This document shows positions 33,201 through 46,090 of a stretch of DNA of 64,000 nucleotides, piece by piece. This DNA is from Blasia pusilla. Lineage: Eukaryota > Marchantiophyta > Marchantiopsida > Blasiales. The notes under the pieces are model-generated. The model had not been told where the DNA came from, ran no database searches, and saw only the letters and a list, made by a program, of their open reading frames with translations. The stretch covers positions 27,156,001 through 27,220,000 of the forward strand of contig CM114271.1 in assembly GCA_050084515.1 (NCBI GenBank), in the 5' to 3' direction. Every line of letters begins with the position of its first letter. The stretch's first letter is position 1. The position numbers and the translations under genes are program-made.

Positions 33201-36200
33201 GTTCAACGTGCTTCAACGTGACAGTTACACATACTTATCTGGCTGGTCAATCCAGACATCTGGACGTTCCTTTGAATGGTTTGTAACTGTATAATGGCTT
33301 GGTGGTTTGCTGTTCTTCTCATAGCGCCTGGTAAAAGATATGTCACGTGATAAACCATTAAATGATGGTAGCATCATCTTTTCTGTATATGCATTAGCAA
33401 CACAATGATTTCCAAGATAAAAATTAATGATCATCATCTTCCCACATGGTTGGTGGTCATTCATCTGTTGGCATTCATTATGTTTTCTCTATCCCTGCAT
33501 ACTGATTAGCTAATCGGGAGAAGATGAGTGAGAGAAAATCCACAGAATTGGACAAACATTGCTAAAAGACCTTCCAAGAAATTACACTGAGAGATTTAAA
33601 TACTACCTGAAATATGGTTTCAGCTTCTGAACAAGATGATCGCACTCCTCATCCGATAAACCAGATCCGACCTTGCAAAATGAGAGAAACCTGCAGACGA
33701 ACATGCACATTTATATTGACATTCATGTTGATAAAGAAACCTCAGAGGAGGCTGACTAGGATTATCGCACTTTATGGTGTCCATGATATCAATGACAGCA
33801 AATATGAATCACCGTAAAATTTTGTCATATTCCCTGTCCTTACTCACCTTGTGGGGTATTGACCTGCTTTTGGCGGTTCAGCAATTCCAAGTAAAAACTG
33901 TGCCACCTGACCACCCCAATACAACAACAAAAGAACTCAAGGAACTCAAGATTTCCACAAAAAGACTAAATCTGCAGCATATAGACTTACCATTGAACAA
34001 AGCCCTTCAGCAACAAACACTAAGTCTGTATAATCTCTTAGAAGAGTACACATCAACCTTATACATCATTTACCTGACCTCCGCGTCGCCCTGACCCAAA
34101 ATAACCACCTGTACAGCATGATTATGAACACAGGTGAGGATTTCAAAGTAAAAGAAGATTAATTCCAAATACGAGTTCTCCTCTGTGGCGTCAAGTCTTT
34201 TAATCTACAAACATTGGCTTGAATAATTTCATAGTCAAGGTCAAGAACTCCGAAGGGTGGAGTTCAGACTATTTACCATGTGAAATCCCTTCATAGGGTA
34301 AACCCAACCTCCATCCAGCCAACTTGTATCAAAATTCCATGTCTCAACTTGAAAATTCATCCTAGAACCACAAGCCTTTTCAGGGTTGTCTGAAGAGTCA
34401 GCATTCTAGCAGGCTTTTAAGCTTTTTAGGCAGTGTATGAGAAATAATTTACACAATCAAACCACTTGCCAGAGAAGAAGACTTATCATCACTGAAAAGG
34501 TCATTGGGCTCGTCTATCAAGCTCTTTCCTTAACACATTGCTTTGTCTGTCTTCTCAGGACTACATTACATCTCCACCAAAGTAAATATCGATCCATTAC
34601 AATAATGTGGAATGATTATGGAGATGGATAAAATACATTGACTAGTTTGTGTTAAACCTGGACATTAAGTTGTAGAGTCTTTAAAAATTACATTCTCAGG
34701 TGATGGGGTCCTGTGACAGCTATCACTTGCTGGATTGGGAAATATCCTGCACTTTTGCAAGTTACTAAGCAAATGATTTTTAGCAGGCATATTACTAACA
34801 TTGTCTTCAGCTTTTCTCTCGTCTAGCACTTGGCCAATGGCATTGCTAAGTGACTGGATTCAGGAGGTCGGATATCCACTGGACACTCTGAAGCCAACCA
34901 AGAAACCTCAACGTCAGTACTAGATTACCTCATTGGAGAAGTACACCAGCTCACAAATCTGTCACACCCATCTGATCATGAACCAATCTACTTTGACATC
35001 TGCGTCTCCAAAACCATTCCCCTGGAAGAGTGTAAGGTAATCCCATAGGTGAAATGTCAGTTCACTTTCCTTCAGGAAAAGAAAGAGCAACTAATCGATC
35101 ACTAGTGAAACAGAGCAATTGTGATCAGTTGCACTATTACTAGAATCTCCGATACTGCAGTTCCCCGAGGATTCCCACCAGAATGGCAAATGAATACTAT
35201 ACACCCACTCTTCATGGATGGAGATCCAATGTTACCCTCCGACTACAGAACTATCATGAAGAGTTCCTTCATGGCCAAACTCTCGAATCTACTGTTGGAA
35301 AGGAAACTAAGCGACTGGGCAGATGATATGAATGTCCGAGTCAGAGGACAAACTAGTTTCAGAAGATCACATAGCACCCTTGATCACCTTCTCACACTCA
35401 GGGTACTGATTGAAGAAACCTCCAAGACCAGAACTGGTCACAAACCCTGAAAACTATTCTGCTCCTTTTGTTGACTTCAAGAGGGCTGACACAGTACCAA
35501 GGTCACTTTTATGGAAAAGTCTTGAAAAGTTGGGGTTTCTTTCACACCAACTTACTGCAATCAAAGTCTTGTATGCTAAGGTGTTGGCAAAGATCATCAC
35601 GATGAGGGGTAGATCTGCTACATTGTCTTCCAACACCCGAGTCAAACAAGGCTGCTCCATGTCACCTACATTGCTTGGGCTCCACATTGATGAACTGGAG
35701 GAGGTACTCTATAAGGTAAATGGCAATCCACCTGAACTAGCACGTTGCTTTATACCACTGCTGCTGTAAACGGATGACATTGTTCTGATCTCTAGGACAG
35801 CAAAGGGACTCCAGCTCTATCTGAATGGAATCTCAAGCTTCTGCAACAAATCAAGAGTGGAAGTCAATCTGTTCAAAACCAAGATAATCATATTTGGATC
35901 TCAACTCCCAACTGCACAGAAGTTACACACCTTCACCTTCAGGCAGGGACTGAAAAAGGAGGCTATAGAGATTGTTGGCAGCTCAAACACAATAACCAAT
36001 GAAGAACTAATGGCAGCCACATCAAAATTAATGCAGGGCTGAGATGTCTACACATGCAGGAGTCAAATTAGAAAAGGAGTGTACAGTGGCATTTACTACA
36101 AATACTTCATCTTTTCAAAGCCATGGACATCCCGGCCATGCTTTATTCCTCTGAAGTTTGGGGCCCCAATGAATGGCCAAAGGGACTAGAGCTCCCTCAA

Positions 36201-39200
36201 AAGCTAATCATGGGACAGAGCTTGGGCATTAGGAGGACAACTTCCTCTGACTTGCTCCTGGCCAAGTTTGGTGAGGTGCCAATAGAGATTCATACTGTAA
36301 AGAATCTGAACACATTCCTTCAACACCTTCAAGATATCAGTGAAGAGGACCCAAATCGACTTTCTTCAACGGCTTTTAAAGCTTCTAGGAATAGTCCTGC
36401 TGCCGGGGCAAAGAACTGGTACTATGACTGAGCGAATGGCTCCAAAAATGGGGCATTTCAATCCACAACCTACTAACAAGCACTAAACAGGATCTGTGGG
36501 AGCAATACACAGCAATTATATCTCTATCAATTGGGGTTGGCACCAGAAGCTGTGGGAAAACAGAGGCAATAAATCTCCAAAGAATGGTAACAGGATGAGA
36601 TGCTTCCATACTTTCATGAATACTAGGAGATCCAGGAAGCAGACCTCTTGCATCTCTGCCTCCATTCCCACCAAGTTCCATCACACACTAGCTAGATTCA
36701 CATGCAGTTCAAGTGACCTCGAGATTGAAGAAGGGAAATTCTCATAGAAGAAAAGAGAGAATAGATTGTGTAGGCATTGCGTTTCCAGGTTCATTGACGA
36801 TGAACAACATTATCTCTTCCACTGCAGTTTCCGGGATCATGTAAGTGATGAATTTCCTGATCTCTTCTGAGACCCTGCCTTCGAGGCCGAGTTCATGGCT
36901 AGACAGAACCAGGTTCAGATTGCTAAATTGTTGCATAGGTGCGTGAAAACTAGAGAGCATCACCTTGCACAAAGATCTCTTAGGCCCTCACTGGTGATGC
37001 CTTTTCTCTTCTTTATTGTCAACTACTGTAAAACTTGCAAAATTAAGTCCCATAGCACTCTTCAGTTCCTGTGGACAAAAAATCTATCCACTCTTTCATT
37101 CCCTTGACCAAAAAATAGCTTCATACTCTAAAGAGCCAGAGACTTGCCCACTAGACAAATCTACGTTCTTGTAAACCATGCAAACATATTGAAAGGTGAG
37201 GGGGAGATACATACCAATGATCAGGACATCAAGATCCGAACCAGTGTGGACATAATCAGGCTTAAGCTTCAGCCACTTCCCGCTGCGATCAGTGGGCTCC
37301 CATTTAGAGTCCAGATCCTTCAAAATAATCCCCTCATCCCTGTAAGAAAGCAACAGTCCTTTGAGAAGACATCAAGTTCTTCAACCATCAATGAGGAAAG
37401 CACCTGAAAACTTTGTACACTTGCTATGATGTGGATAGCCCACAACCCAGCTTGCCTGGATACTAGCAAAACCAATCCTGGCTCTAGCATGAAGTAACTG
37501 AGGTATCACCAAGCTAAGGGGGTGGACAAATCAGATCTTACCTGTTCTCCACAGTTGCCTGGAAAAAACGATCCACTTCCTCAGCACTACTTGCCACAAA
37601 GGACCACTTTGGTTGCCCTGGCAAAAGCATCTAGAATCCTTGAGAACTCAGAATCACAGCAAATTCAACTTTAAACTGAATGATCAATTTTATAGTGGAA
37701 GCCATGTGAGAATATCATCCCTAAAGCCTAAGGCATGACCAATCTTAACAAATTTAGATATCCTTAAAGCACGATGTAAAGGAAGGTCCTACATGATTGC
37801 CATCAACATCTCTGAACTTACCCCTATAAAGCATGAACTTCCAAACAACTGTGAGCAGATCGTTTATTATCCAAGAACGCAACCTCACCTGTGGTGGGCT
37901 GAGAATTCACACCGTCCCTTGGTAGAAGAAGTTCTAAACGACCTTTCACCGGTTGTACAGCCTTGTACAAAAGCTCTTGCCGCTCTCGGAGAGGGAGATG
38001 AATCACACTACTATGTTCATTATATAGGATATCAAATGCCACATCTTCATCAGATAGTTAAGGTGACCAAATTTGTGCTGTCAAAACTTCATATGACCAC
38101 AATCATTCCTGCCAAGCCTTACATTGGAAAACAAAAAGCTTAACCTCCCATTCAGACATCAACAGTAGACTTCCAACTCTGTGACTAAAATTACAAAACA
38201 GCTTCAACTTTTGATCATTAGAAAACGCTGTCTCTTAACTGAAACCTAGAAGGAATTCAATAAATGTGAAAACTTACCCAAGTACAACTTTTCCAATAAT
38301 GATGGATGAATGAATAATATTAAATCCACCTACACCCTAAAGGATCAAATGCAAAAGTTTGCAGAGAATGACCATGCCATAACGGTAACCCAATTTGAGG
38401 TGGATACAGCAGAGCTGTGATACAAAAGCAACAACAATCTAGATGAGTTGAAAAACAAAATCAGGAATCAAGTATGAGGATGCTCTTTCATAACCATTTG
38501 GTTAGCTCTAGTCAAGACCTCTGACATGTCGGAGATCAAAGGCACATTTTCTAGCTGACTGCAATCAAAAAATCAACTAGATGCCCACATGTATCTGGTA
38601 GAAGCATCCTTTCACAATCATGCATTAAACAAGATGGACATCGAAGAGAAATGCACCTGCTGATTTGTTTCAAGACCATCTTTTGCCGCCTTCGCTGCAA
38701 AACACACGCCAAATGGTCACATCTGATAGAACAGGCCGGTGCACTACTAGTTTGTTTTATCAAAGTTAGAGAAGCAAAACGTTTCGGGAATAATAGATAC
38801 TGTACCTGCTTCACGATTGGTGCCAAAATCTGCAAAGCGCTTGGTCGTTTTATCCCACACCAACATTTCTCCATCCAGTATGCATCTGATTGATTGATAC
38901 AGCTTCAGTCACCAAAAACTTGAATGGAGAGCAGAAATCAAGCAGAGCTTTAGCAACACCCACATAGCTTTGGGTGCCACCAAAGATCAGGCAGTACGGT
39001 GGTAAATGGAAATTTTAGCATTCTACCTCCTACATTATAGTTTCAGGTTTGTGTCCATCACTTTGTGATAAAAGCAGTGCTCAGTCACTAGAACTTTAAA
39101 TCGCATACTTGTCTGGATGAACAGTCTCCACCACCAATTCAGCAATTCCGTCTTTGAATTCTTGGTGGTCAATGAAATTTCTGCAGGGAGAAGGGTACAA

Positions 39201-42200
39201 TATGCCATTGCTTTAGACATCTCATAGCATACTCCAAGGTCTTGGTCTTATGATTTAGACCTTTTAGATGGCATAATGTAGAAATCTGGCATGTTGCGGG
39301 AATTTTTTATTAGTGCCTATCCGCCTAACCTTGAATAGAAGTGTATCATGCTGCCATTTTTGTGAATCTGAATGCGATCACCATCAAATTTGCACTCCAC
39401 TACAACCTGCTTACCACGAAGCTGCAACCAAGAGAACACCAGTGGAACTGAGCCTTACAGGAACATTGAGTGGAGAGCACTGTAAACCTCAGGTTGTTAA
39501 CAAAGAGTGCACTGAGTACAAGTGAGGATCTAAGAAACCAGAGTGCCAAATCACAACCCCTTCAATATGTCATAATATGTTTGCAGAAAAAATTGTACCC
39601 GTGAAACAGAAAATTGACCAACAACTAGATGATTTTGAGAAGCTTGAGAGCTTTATTCAAAGAGGGGCTAAATGTTGAAATTGCAACTGTAAGATCAGGA
39701 GCAAAAAAATCTGTTTTTTTTTACTATGAAAAGTTACTTTTTCTATCTATAGGTAAAATTCTATTTTTAGGTTTACTACTTATAGGTTTTCGCAATAGCT
39801 TTTTTAGTCTTAGTTAAAAACCTTTAGGGTTTCATAATAGCCTCCTTTAGCCTTTAGTTAAAGACTTTTAGGGTTTAAGATAGCCAGGGGCTATCCTATA
39901 AGAGCAAGAGGCTTACCAGAGCACTCTTATTCTCTTCTCTACTATTCCCAGCTCCTGGACCTGCGAACTTCAGTATTGCTGCCCCTCAGCTTGGGTGACT
40001 GACCTATTGTGATAGAAGGAGTTGATGTTTTGGAGGACCTGCTGCTGGAGGAGATAGTGTGCTGCTTGAAAAGGCATCAATAGTGTAGAGAGTCTCTTCT
40101 TCCTATAGGGAGGAAGTTTATGAGTAGTAGATCAATCAGATCTCTCTCATGTTTTTGTAAGTACAGAGTTTCCCTTTCCTATTTGACGTCTGTGAAACTA
40201 TTCCATGTATCTGTAATCTGCTGTAACTTCTTGGAGCTTGGAGAAACAAATTAGCTCTGTAATCAAAGTCAGTATTTGTTTACTCCTGTTTTTCTTTTAC
40301 TAAATCTTTAAATGACCCTACGATGCCAACATATATCCAACAAAACTCAATCGTAAGACTGGAAATGGCCAACAGAAACTGTACTACAACCGCTAGCTAG
40401 ATTCACCCAAATCAAGTGCTACTCACTACTTTTTCTACATTGTAGAATTATTTAACACTTCAGGTCCCATCCAGGCCCAGCCATATTATTAAATGGACTT
40501 CCACAAGCAAATTTTCTAAGCCAGCAGAAGCTTCCAGACTGTAGTTTTTTTCGCTCAAACAAAATCCATTAAGTGTCTGATACACAACATTACCTTTTTC
40601 CATGCTTCATCCACGTTTGCAACCCTTGCTGCAAGTTGTGGTCTCACAGCTTTTCCAACCTCTATGTCCTGTAGAAACACAAAGCCATTCTTCAGCTGGT
40701 AGCTTGAGCTGAAGATGGAAGCAATTTATGATGCCATACTAGCTAAGTATGAAAAAATGAAAGGTTGACCCTTCTCAATTCAAATGATCAGCATTTTCCT
40801 CTGTCGCTTATCCACGTCTTGGTATTATTACTTCCATTTTACCACCACCACTGTTTTGACAACCACATCCCTTGCATGAAATAAATAACTGAAAGGATGC
40901 ACTTATTAGAACTTGAACTTAAACAGGACAGTTGTCAATTTGTCATTTCCTTGATGAAACAAAGTCCAACTACAAATAACGAACTTGTTGTCATACTAAA
41001 TTGACACGTCCACACATACATGCTTCAAGGAATTAATCCAAGAAGGTTGTACCTGTCTATCATATCGCTCATTTCGGTTGTGAAGTTTCTCGCAGACCAA
41101 TTTCAAGTCACAGGTGACATTGAATAGATCCTCCGCATCAGGATGAAATTCATTGAAAACTGTCTTTTCACTGATTCCCAGCTTCAAGTCTGTTGCTCGT
41201 CCAAAAATATTCCATTAATATTTTCATATAAAAATTTGATCCAAAGGATCAAAGAAGCTCTGCTCACAAGTTAGACTAACTTGAAGGAACTCACTTGTTC
41301 TACCACAGCTAGAATCAGTCATACAAACAATGTGAAGAACCCAGCAGCCCCTCCACTTTGTCTCCACAAATAACTGCTCTCATTAATTCAACAAAACAAG
41401 GGATCAAAGCAAAGCTTCATGGTTTAGGGGCATCCAAACTTCAATTTAAGGCTGAATACCAATTGTCCTGCTAAAATTGTCTCTATGGCATAGTTTTCTT
41501 CTTAAATGCGTTGTGTATCACATAAATACATAGTTTGTCATGAGGAGCTTACTAATGTGATAGGAAACCCCTCCAAGATTTGGTTCTTTCTGTCATTATG
41601 ATTATAAGGACTTCTCAAGACAAATGTGACTGAATGAATGAATGAATAAAATGATTTTTTGTCCACGGGGCTCCATAGAGGGACCAAGGGACTTTGATTT
41701 GCAAATTTTGCAAGAATTGAGCTGTGAGAATCCAAACAAAGAGGACCTAAGAGGTTCTCTGGTCCAGGTGGTGTTCCCTAGCCTTCACACACCTATGTAT
41801 GAATTTGGCAATCTTAACAGAGAGCTAGCATGTTCATACCATTACCTTCTTGAAGTAGAGAAAAGTCTAAATGCTTACAAGAGCTTCCAAACTGGCGAGG
41901 TCTGTCAACAGGTTGTTGTGGTTTACCTTTCAATATGATCATAATAATCCAGCGCATTTCTTGAGCATTTGTCTTATTGATCATGTCGGCAAGAACTGCA
42001 ACCTTCTCCTCTCTTTCCATTCCAACACAAACTCACATCACAAGCAGAGTAGACACTCTGAGTCAACCAGAAGTAATTGAAGGCACAGCAGCATTCTTGT
42101 TCACAAGTTTAAAGTTAGAACTTCATAATTAACAGTACAAAATGTAAAAAGAATCTATAAACAGAGCTGACTTCTGCCAGCCGCTCTCAAAGTTTAGTTT

Positions 42201-44202
42201 AAATGCTCGCAAAGGGATGTACAGACAAATAGATTGAAGGGCTGAGCTTACCTGCGCTCTGCTGCAGCTAACTTGTTCAAAAGATCGTTGATATCCTTGA
42301 TCTTGAGACCCATTGATGTGACTCGTTGACGGCGGAGCAGAATCTAGTTCAAACATGCTCTTGTGAGAAGTTTAGTGATCACCTCAGACCAACGAAAAAT
42401 TCAAGCCCACCGTGATTGTAGTTCAGCTACTGAATATGACCGTATGCATCCAATCTACATAAAAGATGACTCAAGAAAATGGATAAGTAAACGCCATGGA
42501 AGATGGAATTTTCTCTTGGTTACTCATCTTTATTTGTCAGTGGCAGGACTCATCTTCATTTTACATACAAATCGCACCTTGACATGAACTGCTCTACAAT
42601 CCTAACGATGACTGTAGTTCTGTGATTGAACTTCATACGCTAGGTTAAGCTCAGAATTTTATTGCTGACAATGTCACACTATTGTGTACACTTTGACTCA
42701 CAAAACGCTCAGATACGAGTTCGTACAACTTAATTGGCTCAGAGGTAACTGTTACAAGCGTAACCAACCTAGCCCGTCAGACAGGAAGCACTCGCTACTG
42801 GCTATCATTCAGAAGTAAGTAAGACGTTTTCGATGAAGAAAAGCTCAAATAATGAAAAAAACTTTGCAGGAGATTGTGCCGTGACTCGAAGGATTAACGC
42901 AAACAATGTTACGCAAGCGCAGCAAAATCACGAGGCAAATTGAGCAAAATGAGAAATACCATAACTCAAGGCTTCAGTGGAAAATGGGTGTGCGGGCGGG
43001 GAGGGAGCTGCAATAAAACTTGCACACAGTAGAGGCATTCCTAGGAATCATTCTTGATCTGCTCGAAGAAAAAGTTTCTCAGAATTATAAAGACCAATCG
43101 TCCGATCGTTCTGCGCGCATCATTACGAACATTATGAACAAAATCAAAAAAGGTGTAAAAGAAAATTCACCTCGGTGGCGACGAAAGAGAAGTTCCCAGC
43201 ATTGCTACCAGCTCGATTCCCTCCTTTCCTCCAATTCAAAAACTTTTGTGCATCCTCTGATTTCTCTGACAAGCACAACGCCTCGGCGAGCGACTTTGCA
43301 AGCACTGCCTCCCGGAGACCATAATTACCCCGATCTTTATCAAGGTTAGGTAACATCAGGCGCATAGCGCTGAAAAAATCGTGACCCGTGTACACATGAG
43401 TTAAAAACGTGCGCACGTGCTTACGCTTCACTGGACCCTTTTTTGCCCGCACCACGGCATCCAGCATGCTACAGAGCACTGAAAATTCAACAGTTGCATC
43501 GCACATCTTTACGAGGGGACTGCAGTCTGCACGCGACAGCGATAACACCAATTTCGAATTTTCACCACACACAAAATTTCCCAAGGTTTGGAATTCCTCA
43601 ATTTGAACACCTCTCTTTCCAGTATTTCACCGCATTCGGGCCTCTTTAAACTGAATGATCGCACATTTTACGAGTAGATTGCACACTGGGAGCCAGAATA
43701 GTAACACCAATTTCGACTCCACAGCAGTTCGAAATTTCCAAACGTTTCCAATTCCAAAATTTGATCACCGATCTCTTCCCACTCTTCCACCGCATTTGGC
43801 CCTCTTTGACCTGAACGATGTAGGTGAAGAAAATCTTTCCGCTACCCAAATTGCCACATTCGGACACGCCGTGCGAGGTTGACGGATCTGGAGCGCCTTC
43901 CTCGTACACGTCAGTGATGGACAAGCGTTCAAAATTTGTGCTGTATGATAATCAAATCGTTTGTGATTTCGTTCGCCACTGCGCGTAAAATCATCAACCT
44001 CATGACGATACGATAACGCAAAGATATGTATCATCTGCACGTCATGGACAAATCACAGGAAAGTGAAATGTGCACACCTACGTCTCCATTCGATAACACA
44101 AACCTTCCATGACACGTAACAAAGAAACGCTGGGGCTGACCCGCTTCGTTCGCTAGAGAATCGCTACAGCGTAAGAAGGGCAAACTCACCTGCTGCACTC
44201 AT
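27219..44202 (-). CDS. LIG4: DNA ligase 4 (ATP-dependent, non-homologous end joining)
   Basis: Seals double-strand breaks with XRCC4. Coding exons (minus): 44190-44202, 43171-43478, 42252-42343, 41927-42012, 41053-41189, 40594-40668, 39330-39421, 39109-39180, 38806-38885, 38657-38694, 38408-38414, 37889-38044, 37542-37617, 37215-37339, 34074-34108, 33848-33906, 33607-33690, 33235-33327, 32962-33010, 32648-32735, 31768-31968, 31432-31557, 31040-31139, 30761-30866, 29584-29723, 28507-28671, 28088-28192, 27219-27906. Total 3396 nt, 1131 residues, no stop. Adenylation Lys248 in ECKFDGDR (motif I), DGEML (III), EGIILK 413-418 (IV), KWLKLK 432-437 (V). BRCT1 about 640-730, XRCC4-binding stretch DIDEYGDYYFVDID, BRCT2 about 767-903, then a charged tail ending KKKVSYKALVDDLL as in land-plant LIG4. 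All phases match. The 13-nt first exon is the least certain part. Confidence 0.95.
28800..29500. other. LIG4 intron 25 interior, no recognised feature
   Basis: Non-coding between exons 29584-29723 and 28507-28671. No retroelement domain, hairpin repeat or RNA gene was recognised. Confidence 0.5.
29980..30590 (-). repeat. Possible LTR remnant in LIG4 intron (between exons 24 and 25)
   Basis: On the minus strand a purine-rich stretch (cctggggtg) at about 30580-30590 is followed by TGTTGAAATTTGTTAATATC, TA-rich tandem tagttag motifs and a TATA-like tgtatataatg near 30350. This looks like a polypurine tract plus LTR of a truncated element. The far boundary is not defined. Confidence 0.35.
30972..31011. 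repeat. 18-bp perfect inverted repeat, 4-nt loop, in LIG4 intron
   Basis: Arms 30972-30989 and 30994-31011 (ACATTTACAATTCTCACC and its exact complement) around ccct, just 3' of exon 31040-31139. Confidence 0.95.
34700..36990 (+). mobile_element. 5'-truncated non-LTR retrotransposon (LINE) in LIG4 intron 14, antisense to the gene
   Basis: Around 34910-35010 the frame reads STSVLDYLIGE and HPSDHEPIYFDI, the end of an APE-type endonuclease with its Ser-Asp-His. Reverse-transcriptase pieces follow at 35121-35450 and 35410-35769: DYRTIMKSSFMAKLSNLLLE, RGQTSFRRSHSTLDHL and VKQGCSMSPTLLGLHIDELE. The catalytic box is TDDIVL with a stop just before it. A C-terminal part (ALYSSEVWG-like) runs to about 36.9 kb. 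Frameshifts make it inactive. It accounts for most of a 3.1-kb intron. Confidence 0.8.
38045..38407 (-). other. Probable U12-type (minor spliceosome) intron in LIG4
   Basis: The donor begins gtatcc, as in the U12 consensus GTATCCTT. The 3' end holds ccttaac, matching the U12 branch-site core, about 10 nt before the acceptor (gatgaag), and there is no polypyrimidine tract. These are the hallmarks of a minor-class GT-AG intron. The donor departs from consensus after the sixth base (acc instead of ttt). Confidence 0.65.
38408..38414 (-). CDS. LIG4: LIG4 7-nt microexon (exon 11)
   Basis: CTCTGCT lies between an acceptor (tgtatcacag) and a donor (gtatccacc). Without it the model loses frame and lacks the Leu-Cys-Tyr that precedes VAFDILY in plant LIG4. 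With it the codons read L, C and the first base of Tyr, completed by AT of the next exon. Both the missing residues and the phase are therefore explained exactly. Confidence 0.8.
39673..40333 (+). repeat. Possible solo LTR in LIG4 intron (between exons 6 and 7)
   Basis: The block starts TGTTGAAATTGCAAC, holds reiterated tagttaaa-cctttagggttt motifs and a promoter-like part, and ends near ccaaca at about 40330. TG...CA ends and LTR-like composition suggest a solo LTR, but no target duplication was confirmed. Confidence 0.35.
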
Positions 44203-46090
44203 CTTTGGTACATCGTACACTTCCGCTTCTGCTCACGACTGTGATGGACTCCTATAATGTAACGGGGCCAAAAGGAATCCCTCTTGTGTATACACATGTG
44301 GACGTTCATCACCGGTGTGCGCTGGGTATAGTTTACATTTAAGAACAAAATATTTATAGATTTTAATTATTTTATTATAATAAATTAAAAATTAATTTTA
44401 TATTATTAAAAGAGGATAGGTTTAAAAAACACTTCTTCATATAAATTTATTTTGACACATGTAATATTTAGGCATATTTAGGCATAACAAAGGTAATATC
44501 CTCTCAAAATAGAATCCTCTTTCCGCAATCATGGCTTAAATGAACTAGTAAGAATACTAGTGCCCCTTATTAATTTCTTTTTACATATAGCACGGGAGAC
44601 ATAAAATCTTGGAGTAAAAATAATTTATAGTCCTATTTTCCTTTCTTTTCTTCGTTATATTTAATTATCTACTGTTGATATGTGTCAACATCACGAAAGC
44701 CCTCGGAGGACATGCGTCGAGAGGAGGAGGAGGGATTCTCTAAACCCATCCTCTGTAAATAGTATAAATTACATATTTACGGCCCCAAATATCATCGGCT
44801 TAATTTGGCCCAAGATTGTCGTGGCGGCATGTTTGTCACGAGTGCAAACGTAGCACAATGTGTCCACGTGTCAAAATGATGGTCGTGTCGATCTAAGAGC
44901 CGCTAGATACATGTGAAGATATTAGGTTGGTCTCAAGATTTGTCAAGGCAAGGCTCATATGTGGCATTCAAGAAAGCGATTTCACAGCAAAGTTCTAAAA
45001 GTAGGAAGGCCTAAGTGTTTGTGCGTATCCTATCGAAAACTCATCAACACCATGTTGCTCCTTTGCTGATAATTGATTGTTGGGCCACAACACCCCGCAA
45101 TATGTTTCTACATTCTTCGTGCCAAAAGGAGTACATGCCTGCCAATTTCTTATGTGTATAGGATTTTGCAGGCACTCTGCACAATGCGGGTGCCGGGAGT
45201 AATGGCATTAGGGGTAAATACTGGATGTCACGGCGTTCTACGTGAATTCAGCTACTTGTTACTATATCACGATCCTATTGCTATCCATTCTTAACATGCA
45301 AAAGGCAAAATTTTATCTCCAAAAAAGGAGATTCGGTTGCATATTTGTGTGACGATTATTGTTCACACAAGTTGAGATTCACTCTCATTGTTGGTCCACA
45401 GATTACTTGTTGTTTTACAGCATACTCTGTGCCTGCCTACTACTCATCTTATCTCTATCAAGTTGTTAGAATTCAAAGGCTAGTTCTTTCCCACGAGTCA
45501 GAAATTAGTGTGCTACTATTGGATCCGCCTTATGCAATATCAAGGATGCTTGGATTTTTTCCTGCACTATCTCACGGTCTGCCAAATATATTGGTTGCGT
45601 GTCCCATAGCATTAATTTTCTTCCTCCACCAAATTTCACATGTATCGGATTTTGTTGCATGCAAAGGAGACCCTCAAGGACAATCGTTCCTTTTCCATCC
45701 CTATTTGCAACTCCCACTCGTCATTGTGTTGTAGGCACGAAGGATTGTTTGTTGCTCTTCGTATCTTTGTGTCACTTTGTACATATGTTGTAATCTCACT
45801 TTCTTGCTTAGTACTTCAGGACTTGAAAAGCTATGCCCTCCCTCAGTGCATTGAGGCACCACTGAGCTTACACACATGAAAAATTCTTCCACTCTTCCAC
45901 ATTTAGGCAACCCATCTGAATCCGACGGGTTGCAATTTGCACAAAATTTTTAAAAACAGGAAAATTGTTCGAATCATAAATGTGGAACAAATCTCTTTTT
46001 CCATCCAAGGTCTCGAAAAAATCTATCATTTCCCCTGGGCTGAATAGAGTTCAAGCTCAAAGTGAAGGTTCTGGCAAATGAAAGTACAAT
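44203..46090. other. LIG4 upstream and intergenic region
   Basis: The first part should carry the LIG4 leader and promoter; 44330-44430 is very AT-rich. From 45.0 to 45.9 kb are minus-strand open frames without recognised domains. One isolated hairpin repeat lies at 45908-45934 (GCAACCCATCTGAATCCGAC followed by GGGTTGC) and marks the left edge of the second hairpin territory. Confidence 0.5.

Noticed and set aside
34700-36990. LINE reverse transcriptase as part of a host gene on the plus strand
   Set aside because: Stops and frameshifts, APE-RT order and position within a LIG4 intron fit a dead LINE insertion.
43479-43584. An in-frame extension with an ATG upstream of LIG4 exon 2
   Set aside because: The splice from the 13-nt exon at 44190-44202 to 43478 is in phase with good donor and acceptor sites. 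The extension could still be used by an alternative transcript start.
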